Origin: Verrucomicrobiota bacterium
GTDB lineage: Bacteria > Verrucomicrobiota > Kiritimatiellia > CAIQIC01 > Lenti-01
Length of the DNA: 9,539 nt
Assembly (NCBI GenBank): GCA_003451935.1
Contig: DMJA01000234.1
Coordinates: 1 to 9,539 of the forward strand
Reading direction: 5' to 3'
Shown: positions 1 to 7,322 of the stretch, one piece after another
How the letters are laid out: the number at the start of each line of letters is the position of its first letter
Position numbering within the stretch: the stretch's first letter is position 1
Notes under the pieces: model-generated
Seen by the model: only the letters and a program-made list of their open reading frames with translations
Database searches by the model: none
Told to the model about the DNA's origin: nothing
Made by a program: the position numbers and the translations under genes

Positions 1-1788
1 TACTACGACTACTACCAGCCCGAAGCGTACATCCCCCAGACCGACACCTACATCGAGAAGGACGCGAGCATCAACGAGGAGATCGAGCGCCTGCGGCTCG
101 CGGCGACGGACGCGCTGATCAACCGCGAAGACGTGATCATCGTGGCGTCGGTCTCGTGCATCTATGGATTGGGCTCGCCCGAGGACTACCGCGACATGTT
201 GATCGCCCTGCGCGTCGGCGCGGAATCCTCGCGCGAGGAGATCATGCGCAAGCTGGTGGATGTGCAATACACCCGAAACGACGTGGCGGCGCTCCCGGGC
301 ACCTTCCGCGCGCGGGGGGATGTCCTTGACGTCTTCCCGTCCTACAGCAAGGACGGCGTTCGGATCGAATTCTTCGGCGACCGCATCGAAAGCCTCCGCC
401 GAATCGATCCGCTGACGGGCAAGACGCTCCAGACCTTCGACCACACGGCGATTTCGCCGGCGAAGCATTTCGTGATGCCCGCCGAAAAGCTGCTGCCCGC
501 CAGCGAGCGGATCCGCGCGGAGATGGAAGCGCGCGTGGCGGAACTGGAGGGGCAGAACAAGCTGCTCGAAGCCCAGCGCCTGCGCATGCGCGTGACCTTC
601 GATCTGGAAATGATCCGCGAAGTGGGCTATTGCAGCGGCATCGAAAACTATTCGGGTCCGCTTTCCGGGCGCGAGCGGGGATCGCGGCCCTATACGCTGA
701 TCGACTTCTTCCCAAAGGAATTCCTGACGATCGTCGACGAGTCGCACGTGTCGCTGTCGCAGATCCGCGGCATGTTCAACGGCGACCAGGCCCGCAAGCG
801 CACGCTGGTGGAGCACGGCTTCCGCCTGCCGTCCGCGCTCGACAACCGCCCCATGAATTTCGACGAGTTCATGTCCGTGACCGGGCCCATGCTGTTCACC
901 TCGGCCACGCCGGGAGCCTTGGAGGCCAGCCTCGCCGGCGAACCCGTGCGCCAGGTCATCCGCCCGACGGGCATCCTCGATCCCCTCGTCGAGGTGCGCC
1001 CGCTGAAGAACCAGGTGGACGACCTGATCGAGGAAGTCCGGACATGCGCCGAGCGCAAGGACCGCGTGCTGGTCACCACGCTGACGAAGAAGACCGCCGA
1101 AGATCTTTCCGCTTATCTGCAAAACATCGGCATCCGCTCGAAATACCTCCATTCCGACATCACGGCGCTGGACCGCGTGGCGATTTTGCGCGGCCTGCGC
1201 AAGGCGGATTTCGACTGCCTGATCGGCATCAACCTCCTGCGCGAGGGGCTCGACCTGCCCGAAGTCGCCCTCGTCGCCGTCCTCGACGCGGACAAGGAGG
1301 GGTTCCTGCGCAGCGAGACCTCGCTGATCCAGACGGCCGGCCGCGCCGCTCGCCATCTGCAGGGCCGCGTGATCCTCTATGCGGACCAGGTGACCGATTC
1401 GATGAAACGCATGATCGAGTTGACGCAAGGGCGGCGGCGGGTCCAAGAGGCCTACAACCTCGCCAACGGCCTCACCCCGACCAAGATCGAGAAGGCCATC
1501 CGGGACGACCTCGCGCAGGAAGAGAAGGCCCGCGAGACCGAGGAATATGTCGTGCGCGAAGCGGGCGAGGACTACGACGTGGTGCGCGCCATCGCCGAGA
1601 TGGAGCGCGAGATGGCCGAGGCGGCCGAGGCGATGGAGTTCGAGCGCGCGGCGCTGCTGCGCGACCAGATCTTTGAGTTGAAACGGGCGGAAAACCCCTT
1701 CAAGGGAACCGTGCAGGAAAAAAAGCGCAAGCCGGTGGCGTACCATCCGGGCAAGGGCCGCCCCGGCGGCTGGAGGAAAAAGCAATGA
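1..1788 (+). CDS. uvrB: UvrB, excinuclease ABC subunit B (5' end outside window)
   Basis: This is the DNA-damage-verifying helicase-like subunit of UvrABC nucleotide excision repair, which receives DNA from UvrA and recruits UvrC. The reading frame is open from base 1, giving 595 residues. The first residues (YYDYYQPEAYIP) are the beta-hairpin region near residue 92 of the E. coli protein, so about 90 N-terminal residues including the Walker A motif lie upstream. Visible in order are the hairpin, DESHVS (window residues 245-250, Walker B), RLPSALDNRP, SATPG, IRPTGILDP, the helicase motif NLLREGLDLPE, QTAGRAARH (444-452, motif VI) and a C-terminal UVR domain (about 527-560) that would contact UvrC. 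The tail is basic (KRKPVAYHPGKGRPGG). The methionine at base 133 is internal and not the start. The stop overlaps nadC as ATGA. Identification is essentially certain. Confidence 0.98.
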   Translation, partial: YYDYYQPEAYIPQTDTYIEKDASINEEIERLRLAATDALINREDVIIVASVSCIYGLGSPEDYRDMLIALRVGAESSREEIMRKLVDVQYTRNDVAALPGTFRARGDVLDVFPSYSKDGVRIEFFGDRIESLRRIDPLTGKTLQTFDHTAISPAKHFVMPAEKLLPASERIRAEMEARVAELEGQNKLLEAQRLRMRVTFDLEMIREVGYCSGIENYSGPLSGRERGSRPYTLIDFFPKEFLTIVDESHVSLSQIRGMFNGDQARKRTLVEHGFRLPSALDNRPMNFDEFMSVTGPMLFTSATPGALEASLAGEPVRQVIRPTGILDPLVEVRPLKNQVDDLIEEVRTCAERKDRVLVTTLTKKTAEDLSAYLQNIGIRSKYLHSDITALDRVAILRGLRKADFDCLIGINLLREGLDLPEVALVAVLDADKEGFLRSETSLIQTAGRAARHLQGRVILYADQVTDSMKRMIELTQGRRRVQEAYNLANGLTPTKIEKAIRDDLAQEEKARETEEYVVREAGEDYDVVRAIAEMEREMAEAAEAMEFERAALLRDQIFELKRAENPFKGTVQEKKRKPVAYHPGKGRPGGWRKKQ

Positions 1789-2651
1789 CCGAAGACCTTT
1801 TGCCGCTGGAACAAGAGCCCGAGGTGCGCGGACTGATTGAGCGCGCGCTGGCGGAAGATGTCGGCCCCGGCGATGCGACGACCCTCGCGCTGGTGGATGC
1901 CGGATCCCGGGCCGCGGCGCGGATCGTGGCGCGCCACGAACTGGTGGTGGCGGGCGGCCGCGTTGCCGCCGCGGTTTTTGGCCTGGCGGATTCCCGCCTG
2001 CGGGCCGAATGCCTCGTCGCCGACGGGGAATCCGCCAAGGCCGGGGATGCCGTCTTGCGCGTGGAAGGTCCCGCGCGCGCCCTGCTGACCGCCGAGCGAA
2101 CCGCGCTGAACCTGTTCCAGCGCATGACGGGCATCGCCACCGCCACCGAATGCCTCGTGCGGATCGTCTCCGACTACGGGACGTTGATCCTCGACACGCG
2201 CAAGACCGTGCCCGGCCTGCGCCGCCTCGACAAATATGCCGTCAAATGCGGCGGCGGCACCAACCACCGCATCGGCCTGCACGACGCCATCCTGATCAAG
2301 GACAACCATCTCGCGTTCTGGCGACAGAAGAACCGCGGCACGCTGGCCGATGCCGTGCGCGTTGCGCGGAAAGCCTATCCGGAGCTCAAGATCGAGATCG
2401 AGGTGGATACGCTCGACCAGCTGCGCGAGGCCCTCCCCGGAAAACCGGATTGGGTGCTGCTGGACAACATGTCGCCGGCGACCGTCGCCGAAGCCGTGGC
2501 GATCTGCGGCGGCGCCTGCAAGACCGAGGCGTCCGGCGGCATCACCAAGGAAAACGTGCGGGAATACGCCCGGGCCGGGGTCACGGCCATCTCGATCGGG
2601 GCGCTCACGCATTCCGTCCAAGCGGCGGACTTGTCGCTGGAGTTTGAATGA
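1785..2651 (+). CDS. nadC: Nicotinate-nucleotide pyrophosphorylase (quinolinate phosphoribosyltransferase)
   Basis: NadC converts quinolinate and PRPP to nicotinate mononucleotide, CO2 and pyrophosphate in de novo NAD synthesis, in the cytosol. The 288 residues match the usual family length. Expected landmarks are present: EDVGPGDATT (24-33), ERTALNLFQRMTGIAT (104-119), DTRKT (137-141) with the substrate-binding Arg/Lys, HRIGLHD (161-167), IKDNH (171-175), IEVDT (205-209), LLDNMSP (225-231), EASGGI (248-253) and SIGALTHS (270-277). The ATG overlaps the uvrB stop (ATGA) and a GGAGG sits at 1772-1776, 8 bases upstream, so initiation can be direct as well as coupled. No nadA or nadB is in the window. 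Confidence 0.97.
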   Translation: MTEDLLPLEQEPEVRGLIERALAEDVGPGDATTLALVDAGSRAAARIVARHELVVAGGRVAAAVFGLADSRLRAECLVADGESAKAGDAVLRVEGPARALLTAERTALNLFQRMTGIATATECLVRIVSDYGTLILDTRKTVPGLRRLDKYAVKCGGGTNHRIGLHDAILIKDNHLAFWRQKNRGTLADAVRVARKAYPELKIEIEVDTLDQLREALPGKPDWVLLDNMSPATVAEAVAICGGACKTEASGGITKENVREYARAGVTAISIGALTHSVQAADLSLEFE

Positions 2652-3133
2652 TAAAACTAAAGAAAATCCTTTCCGGCGGACAGACGGGCGCCGACCAGGG
2701 CGCGCTGAGCGCCTGCCTGCTGCGCGGCTTTCCGTATGGGGGATGGATCCCCAAGGGGCGGCGATCGGAAAAGGGGAAGGTGCCCGCCAAATACCGCGCC
2801 CTGAAGGAGCACCGGTCCCGGCACTATCCGCCGCGCACGGAGCGCAACGTGAAGATTTCGGACTGCACGGTGATCTTCACCTACGGGAAACCCGATGGCG
2901 GGTCGCTGCTGACGATCGACTTCGCCAGGAAACATGGCAAGCCCTGCCTCCAAGCCGATTTGAATCGTCCGCGCGATCAAGTGGTGTCGCAGATCGTCCG
3001 CTGGCTGAAGCGGGTCCGGCCGAGGCGCGGCATCCTGAATGTGGCGGGATCGCGGCGCAGCAAGGCCCCCGGAATCCATCTGGCGGTCCGCCGGGCGATG
3101 GGCGACGTTTTGAAGCAGGCCGCCCCGCTGTGA
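2648..3133 (+). CDS. SLOG-superfamily cpYpsA-type protein (putative molybdenum carrier family)
   Basis: This 161-residue protein resembles the circularly permuted YpsA family (Pfam 'cpYpsA', formerly 'putative molybdenum carrier'), which belongs to the nucleotide-binding SLOG Rossmann-like superfamily. Signature segments are SGGQTGADQGAL (9-20), the loop GGWIPKGRRSEKG (31-43), RTERNVKISDCTVIFTYG (63-80), DGGSLLT (83-89) and a C-terminal GILNVAGSRRSKAPGI (128-143). No signal peptide or membrane segment is seen, so it should be cytosolic. As I know the family, its ligand and function are not established, and the molybdenum label derives from distant homology. It overlaps nadC (ATGA) and the biotin ligase (GTGA), placing it inside a cofactor operon. 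A nucleotide or nucleotide-derived ligand is therefore plausible, but that is inference. Confidence 0.85.
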   Translation: MIKLKKILSGGQTGADQGALSACLLRGFPYGGWIPKGRRSEKGKVPAKYRALKEHRSRHYPPRTERNVKISDCTVIFTYGKPDGGSLLTIDFARKHGKPCLQADLNRPRDQVVSQIVRWLKRVRPRRGILNVAGSRRSKAPGIHLAVRRAMGDVLKQAAPL

Positions 3134-3738
3134 TCTCCTTCGGCTATCCACGCCGCTGGCTGGCGGAGACGGGCTCCACGAACGACGTGGCCCGGGAGTG
3201 GGCGCTCGCCGGCGCGCCGGATGGCGCGGTGGTGGTGGCCGCGCGCCAAACGAGCGGCCGCGGCCGGCGCGAGCGGAAATGGGACTCGCCGGCGGATGCC
3301 GGGCTGTACGCCTCGTTCATCCTTCGGCCCGATTGGCCGGCGGCCCGGGCTCCGGATCTGGCCATCCTGGCCGGCATGGCGGCGTTCCACGCCTTGGAAA
3401 AGGCCGGGGTGGGGGATCTGCGCGTGAAGTGGCCCAACGACCTCCTGGCCCATGGCAAGAAGATCTGCGGCGTGCTGGTCGAGCCGCGCCTCGGCGCGGG
3501 CCGCATCGAGTTCGCCGTGGCGGGCATCGGCATCAACGTGGGGCAGGGTCCGGACGGGTTTCCGCCGGAATTGCGCGCGACGGCGACGTCGTGCCGCAAC
3601 GAGGGCGTCGCGATTTCCGTGGACCGGATGTCGGAGGGGCTGATAGAATCCTTTCCCGTGGTCCGACAGATGCCCTTCGCCGCGCTCCGCGCCGAATGGC
3701 TGGCGGCGGGCGCGAAGGAGGAGGAGCCGGAGCTATGA
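3130..3738 (+). CDS. birA: Biotin--[acetyl-CoA-carboxylase] ligase, minimal form
   Basis: The enzyme activates biotin with ATP and transfers it to a lysine of the biotin carboxyl carrier protein of acetyl-CoA carboxylase or a similar carrier. The GTG at 3130 overlaps the previous stop (GTGA) and gives 202 residues. No ATG in the right place gives the conserved N-terminus. The frame is open further upstream, but that stretch lies inside the preceding genes. Motifs are ETGSTNDVA (13-21), QTSGRGRRERKW (40-51, biotinyl-AMP loop), VKWPNDLL (99-106) with the catalytic Lys region, KKICGVLVE (110-118) and GIGINV (132-137). There is no N-terminal helix-turn-helix, so it should not act as a bio-operon repressor. 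It ends soon after LRAEW (186-190) and lacks the usual C-terminal SH3-like domain of about 45 residues. The sixth loop residue is Glu (GRGRRERKW), where Gly is common. The stop overlaps coaX (ATGA). Confidence 0.92.
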   Translation: MISFGYPRRWLAETGSTNDVAREWALAGAPDGAVVVAARQTSGRGRRERKWDSPADAGLYASFILRPDWPAARAPDLAILAGMAAFHALEKAGVGDLRVKWPNDLLAHGKKICGVLVEPRLGAGRIEFAVAGIGINVGQGPDGFPPELRATATSCRNEGVAISVDRMSEGLIESFPVVRQMPFAALRAEWLAAGAKEEEPEL

Positions 3739-4478
3739 ATATCCTGGCGATCAACATCGGCAATTCCCGCACGGCGGCGGGCTGGTTTTCCAAAGGCAAG
3801 ATCCGGCGCGCGGTCCGTCTCGACGAGGTCACGCCCGTCATCCTCGAAGCCGTCGCAAACGACGAGACGCCCGACGGCATCTGCCTGTGTTCCGTGGCCC
3901 CCCGGCGCAACAAGGCGTGGGCGCAGCTGGTGAAGAAAACGTTCCCCAAGGTTCCCTCGCTCTGGGTGGATTCCAATCTGGATTTCGGCATGGGCGTGGA
4001 TCTGAAGCGTCCCGACCAGACCGGAAACGACCGTTTCGCCAATGCGGTCGCCGGGGCGGAACTGTGCGGCGTGCCGTGCATCGTGTGCGATTTCGGAACG
4101 GCGACGACCTTCAATCTGGTCCTTCCGAAGCGCGGATTTTCGGGCGGGGTGATCGCCCCGGGCTATGGAATGTGGTTTGCGGCCATGAGCGGCAGCACGG
4201 CACAACTGCCCAAGCTGAAGCCCGGCGGCATCCGGCGGACTACCGGCCGCAACACGGAGGAAGCCATGCGCCTTTCCGCCCGCTGGGGCTATCGCGGCAT
4301 GGTGACGGAAATCCTCTGGCAGCTTTCCAAGGCCTGCGGGAAAAAGAATCCGCATGTGTGCGCAACCGGTGGCTACGCCAAGCAGGTCCTGGCCGATGCC
4401 GGGTTGAAGATTCCGGTCCTTCCCGACCTGACGCTCCACGGCATCGCCCGCATCTATGAGCTGAATGCGGACGGATGA
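3735..4478 (+). CDS. coaX: Type III pantothenate kinase (CoaX)
   Basis: CoaX phosphorylates pantothenate, the first step of coenzyme A synthesis. Type III enzymes belong to the ASKHA fold, need a monovalent cation and are not inhibited by CoA. The 247 residues fit the family. Motifs are the phosphate-1 motif INIGNS (6-11), RPDQTGNDR (92-100), CDFGTATTFN (118-127, with Asp119 at the expected catalytic-base position), GGVIAPG (137-143) and ATGGYA (210-215). The family's DxGN(T/S) is NxGNS here, because codon 7 is aac (Asn) where Asp is normally invariant. The gene overlaps birA by ATGA, and birA-coaX adjacency is known from many bacteria. The next gene follows after 45 bases. Confidence 0.93.
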   Translation: MNILAINIGNSRTAAGWFSKGKIRRAVRLDEVTPVILEAVANDETPDGICLCSVAPRRNKAWAQLVKKTFPKVPSLWVDSNLDFGMGVDLKRPDQTGNDRFANAVAGAELCGVPCIVCDFGTATTFNLVLPKRGFSGGVIAPGYGMWFAAMSGSTAQLPKLKPGGIRRTTGRNTEEAMRLSARWGYRGMVTEILWQLSKACGKKNPHVCATGGYAKQVLADAGLKIPVLPDLTLHGIARIYELNADG

Positions 4479-4485
4479 GGGAATC

Positions 4486-4514
4486 TTGCCTCGGGCCGGG
4501 GGCGGAGGTAGGAT
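4486..4514 (+). promoter_or_regulatory. Candidate sigma-70-type promoter for the thioesterase operon
   Basis: TTGCCT (4486-4491) and TAGGAT (4509-4514) are separated by 17 bases, each matching four of six consensus positions. They lie in the 45-base gap between coaX and the thioesterase gene, the only break in an otherwise overlapping series. A start about 7 bases after the -10 would fall near 4521, three bases before the ATG at 4524, so the transcript would be leaderless or nearly so. The GGAGGT at 4504-4509 is 14 bases from the ATG, too far for an ideal Shine-Dalgarno, and overlaps the -10. This is prediction only. Confidence 0.4.
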
Positions 4515-4523
4515 GCGCGGCGT

Positions 4524-4916
4524 ATGAAGCATGTGACTCCATTGACGGTGCGGCCCTACGAATGCGACTCGTATGGGCACGTGAACCATGCCGTCTATGT
4601 GAATTATCTGGAGCATGCGCGGATGCAGTTCCTTCATGCGCTGGGCTTCGACTACAAGGGACTGGTCGCGGCCGGGTTTTTCACGGTCATTTCGCGGCTC
4701 GACATCTCGTACCGGTCGCCGGCGTTTGCCGATGACGAATTGGCGATTGAAACCGAGCCGGCGGAGATGCGGCGGGTGAGCGGCCTGTTCCACCAAGTGA
4801 TCCGGCGCGGGGAGGCGGTGATTGCCCAGGCGGACATCCACTGGTGCGTGGTGGATGGGAACGGGCGGCCGGCCCGGCCGCCGGAGGCATACGATTTGCG
4901 GAGGCTGGCGCCATGA
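4524..4916 (+). CDS. Acyl-CoA thioesterase, YbgC/FadM-like hotdog fold
   Basis: This 130-residue protein belongs to the 4-hydroxybenzoyl-CoA thioesterase-like (4HBT) hotdog family, which hydrolyses acyl-CoA or aryl-CoA thioesters in the cytosol. The signature is ECDSYGHVNHAVYVNYLEHAR (13-33), with Asp15 at the usual catalytic position followed by GHVNH. The segment ISRLDISYRSPAFADDEL (56-73) is the typical central strand region, and the length is normal for a single domain that forms multimers. The substrate cannot be told from sequence. It is the first gene after a promoter-like gap and overlaps the next gene by ATGA. The start codon is the only ATG that gives the full family N-terminus. Confidence 0.9.
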   Translation: MKHVTPLTVRPYECDSYGHVNHAVYVNYLEHARMQFLHALGFDYKGLVAAGFFTVISRLDISYRSPAFADDELAIETEPAEMRRVSGLFHQVIRRGEAVIAQADIHWCVVDGNGRPARPPEAYDLRRLAP

Positions 4917-5488
4917 AACACCAGTTGCGGCGGCTTGCAAAGGGATTGGCGCGGCCCCAGGCGGCTTCGGAGGCGATCCAGCGGCGCTTGATGGCCCAGG
5001 ATTGGTGGGCGGCCGGATTCCAAGTCGGAATCTACCGTTCGACGGCGAACGAGCCTTGTACGGATGCCTTGCTGGCCGACTTGCTGGCGCGCCGGGCGCG
5101 GGTGGCGGTGCCGGTGCGGCGGGGCGCGGAGTATGGCTGGGGCTGGGTGGATGAGAACACCCGCTGGCAAAAAGGCGCACACGGGATTCCGGAGCCGGCG
5201 GAAACCGAACCGGCAGATGCCCGGGATTTGCGCGTGGTCGTGGTGCCCGGCGTGGCATTTGACGCCCAAGGCGGACGGCTGGGCCATGGCCAGGGCCACT
5301 TCGACCGTTTGCTGGCGCGAAGCGGGGCCTTGTTGGTAGGATTGTGTTTTGAGAACCGCCTTGTGGAGACGGTTCCCGTGGAACCCCACGATGTCCGCAT
5401 GGACATGGTGGCGACGGAAAAGCGGATGTTCTACACGCCGACGGCGGAAACGAAACTGGAACGGCTGACTGGGGGAGGGGCGAAATGA
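4913..5488 (+). CDS. 5-formyltetrahydrofolate cyclo-ligase family protein
   Basis: The family (YgfA/MTHFS) converts 5-formyltetrahydrofolate to 5,10-methenyltetrahydrofolate with ATP, returning a stored folate to one-carbon metabolism. With the ATG at 4913, which overlaps the thioesterase stop as ATGA, the protein has 191 residues, the normal size. An N-terminal basic helix (KHQLRRLAKGLARP) precedes a Rossmann-like body. The family motif VPGVAFDAQGGRLGHGQGHFDR (111-132) holds the ATP/phosphate-binding glycine run. The canonical form is closer to RLGYGGGYYDR, so both tyrosines near the glycines are His or Phe here. The open frame extends upstream to 4844, but that part overlaps the thioesterase coding region and lacks family similarity. 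The C-terminus TGGGAK overlaps the next gene by ATGA. Confidence 0.92.
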   Translation: MKHQLRRLAKGLARPQAASEAIQRRLMAQDWWAAGFQVGIYRSTANEPCTDALLADLLARRARVAVPVRRGAEYGWGWVDENTRWQKGAHGIPEPAETEPADARDLRVVVVPGVAFDAQGGRLGHGQGHFDRLLARSGALLVGLCFENRLVETVPVEPHDVRMDMVATEKRMFYTPTAETKLERLTGGGAK

Positions 5489-6276
5489 AGATCCTGATGG
5501 TAGGGGACATCGTGGGCGGGCCGGGGCGGATGGCCATGGCGCGCGTGGCCACGCGCTACAAGGCGGAGGGCCGGGCGGACGTCGTCGTCGCCAATGCCGA
5601 AAACAGCGCCGCGGGCCGGGGCATCACTTCCGCGCTGGCCGAAGAGCTGTTTGCGGGCGGCGCGGATGCGCTGACCATGGGCGACCATGTCTGGGACCAG
5701 AAGGAGTCGATGGCCTTCTTCGACCGGGACGACCGCGTGGTCCGGGCGCTGAACCTGCCGCCCGGCTGTCCGGGCCGGGGCGTGGCCACCCTCCAGACGA
5801 AAGAGGGCCCGTTGACGATCATCCAGCTCATGGGCCGCACCTTCATGAACGCCACCGCCGATTGTCCGTTCCGGACCATGGACGCATGGCTCAAGAAGCA
5901 CGGCGCGCAGAGCAAGATGATCCTCGTGGATATCCATGCCGAAGCCACCAGTGAAAAGGTCGCGCTGGGCAAGTTCCTCGATGGGCGCGTGTCGGCGGTC
6001 CTCGGCACGCATACGCACATCCAGACGGCGGACGAGGCCATCACGGCCAAGGGCACGGCCTACATGACCGATCTAGGCATGACCGGCCCGTGCGATTCCG
6101 TCATCGGCCGCACCACGGACGCCATCTTGGAGCGCTTCATCACCGGCATGCCGACCAAGTTCGAAATCGCCAGCGGGGATGTGCGCCTGCATGGTGCGTT
6201 GCTGACGATTGACCCGGCCACGGGCAAGGCGCTGAAAATCAAGCGCGTTGAGGAAATCCTGTCGAAACCTTCCTGA
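5485..6276 (+). CDS. ymdB: YmdB-family metallophosphoesterase
   Basis: The 263-residue protein aligns end to end with the YmdB/TIGR00282 family. Family members characterised in Bacillus and Deinococcus are dinuclear-metal phosphodiesterases acting on 2',3'-cyclic nucleotides, with regulatory effects on biofilm genes in Bacillus. Metal-site residues visible are Asp8 (MKILMVGDIVGGPGR), Glu39 and Asn40 (NAEN), His68 (GDHVWD), His151 (DIHAEATSEK) and His176/His178 (GTHTHIQTAD), followed by YMTDLGMTGP (193-202). Position 67 is Asp where the family has Asn (GNHTWD), and NGEN is NAEN. Overlaps of ATGA upstream and TGATG downstream place it in a four-gene operon. The cellular substrate is not predictable. 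Confidence 0.93.
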   Translation: MKILMVGDIVGGPGRMAMARVATRYKAEGRADVVVANAENSAAGRGITSALAEELFAGGADALTMGDHVWDQKESMAFFDRDDRVVRALNLPPGCPGRGVATLQTKEGPLTIIQLMGRTFMNATADCPFRTMDAWLKKHGAQSKMILVDIHAEATSEKVALGKFLDGRVSAVLGTHTHIQTADEAITAKGTAYMTDLGMTGPCDSVIGRTTDAILERFITGMPTKFEIASGDVRLHGALLTIDPATGKALKIKRVEEILSKPS

Positions 6277-7253
6277 TGAAGCGGATCCTGGTCATCAAGC
6301 TGAGTTCGCTGGGCGATATCGCCCATGCCCTGCCGGCGGTGCGCGCGCTGAAGGAACGGACGGGGGCGGCCATCGATTGGGTGGTCCAACCCGAATATGC
6401 CGAGCTGCTGGCGTGCTGTCCCGACGTGGAGGGCATCCTCCCGTTTCCACGGAAAGATTTCGTTCGGGGATTCCTTCCGTTCCTGCGCGCGCTGCGGCGC
6501 AAACGATACGACGCCATTGTGGATTTGCAGGGGTTGATGAAAAGCGCAATCGTGGCGCGCTTCGCCCGCGGCAAGCGCCGCTTCGGCCCGGCGTGGGCGA
6601 GGGAGGGGGCGCATCGGTTTTATGATGCACAACCCGCGCGAACCACCGGCCCCCGGCGCCATGCCGTCGAGGAGCTGATGGCCGTGGCGGACCTGGTGGC
6701 GGCCGGTGGAGGTGTTCCGCCGGAACCGCGGCTGGATTTTCCCGAGGCGGAACACGACGGCAGCCCCGGCCCACACGTGGCTCTTGCCCCCTTTTCGCGC
6801 TGGAACACCAAGAATTGGCCCCTTGAAAATTTCGCGGCGCTGGGGCGGCGCTTGGCCAGCGAAATGGGATGCCAGATCCGTATCGTGGGCGGCCCCGGGG
6901 ACATGGCCCAGGGGGAAGCCCTGGCGCGGCAGATCGGCGAGGGAGCGCGGAACTTGTGCGGAAAAACCGATTTGCCGGGGCTATGCTCGTTGTTGAAAGG
7001 GATGGATCTGCTGGTGACGGTGGATTCCGGCCCGATGCATTGGGCCGACGCCATGGGCGTGCCGCTGGTGGCCGTGTTCGGCGCGACGGATCCGGCACGG
7101 ACGGGACCCTATCGCCAACACGACCATGTCGTGGCGAAGGGCGGGCTTTCCTGCCGTCCCTGCCATTCCCGCACCTGCGCCCGGGGCGATCTGGCCTGCT
7201 TGCGGACGTTGGAGGTGGAAGCGGTGCTGCAGGCCGCCTTGGCTCGTCTGTGA
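6276..7253 (+). CDS. Glycosyltransferase family 9 (LPS heptosyltransferase-like)
   Basis: The 325-residue protein is a GT-B fold enzyme of the GT9 family (WaaC/WaaF/WaaQ type), which usually adds ADP-heptose to the LPS inner core on the cytosolic face of the inner membrane. Evidence is the N-terminus RILVIKLSSLGDIAHALP (3-20) with Asp14 as probable general base, VDLQGLMKS (82-90), PFSRWNTKNWP (172-182) and the donor-binding segment VTVDSGPMHWADAMGVPLVAVFGATDP (247-273). The C-terminal cysteine group C293-x2-C-x4-C-x6-C308 resembles that seen in many GT9 proteins. The acceptor and sugar cannot be read from sequence, and it is the only envelope-sugar gene here. The start overlaps the ymdB stop by one base (TGATG). 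No clear terminator follows. Confidence 0.9.
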   Translation: MKRILVIKLSSLGDIAHALPAVRALKERTGAAIDWVVQPEYAELLACCPDVEGILPFPRKDFVRGFLPFLRALRRKRYDAIVDLQGLMKSAIVARFARGKRRFGPAWAREGAHRFYDAQPARTTGPRRHAVEELMAVADLVAAGGGVPPEPRLDFPEAEHDGSPGPHVALAPFSRWNTKNWPLENFAALGRRLASEMGCQIRIVGGPGDMAQGEALARQIGEGARNLCGKTDLPGLCSLLKGMDLLVTVDSGPMHWADAMGVPLVAVFGATDPARTGPYRQHDHVVAKGGLSCRPCHSRTCARGDLACLRTLEVEAVLQAALARL

Positions 7254-7322
7254 ATTGGTGGCGCCGCCTTGGCCGGGCCGTTGTTCCTGCAGAATGCGCA
7301 ACGTCGCAAGGGGACTCCCGAA

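Noticed and set aside
630..1676. Overlapping + strand frame inside uvrB
   Set aside because: The product is Arg/Pro/Gly-rich with no domain, a frame shadow of the well-conserved uvrB reading frame.
133..1788. uvrB as a complete gene starting at base 133
   Set aside because: The frame is open and clearly UvrB-like from base 1, so the Met at 133 is internal and the gene is truncated by the window edge.
3600..3738. Frameshift in birA as the cause of the missing C-terminal domain
   Set aside because: Immediately downstream is the intact coaX start, and no C-terminal domain sequence is seen in other frames.
3144..5552. Very long antisense open frame (802 codons) across birA, coaX, thioesterase and folate genes
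   Set aside because: It lies opposite five confidently identified genes, its product is low-complexity Pro/Arg/Ser-rich, and long antisense frames are expected in GC-rich coding DNA.
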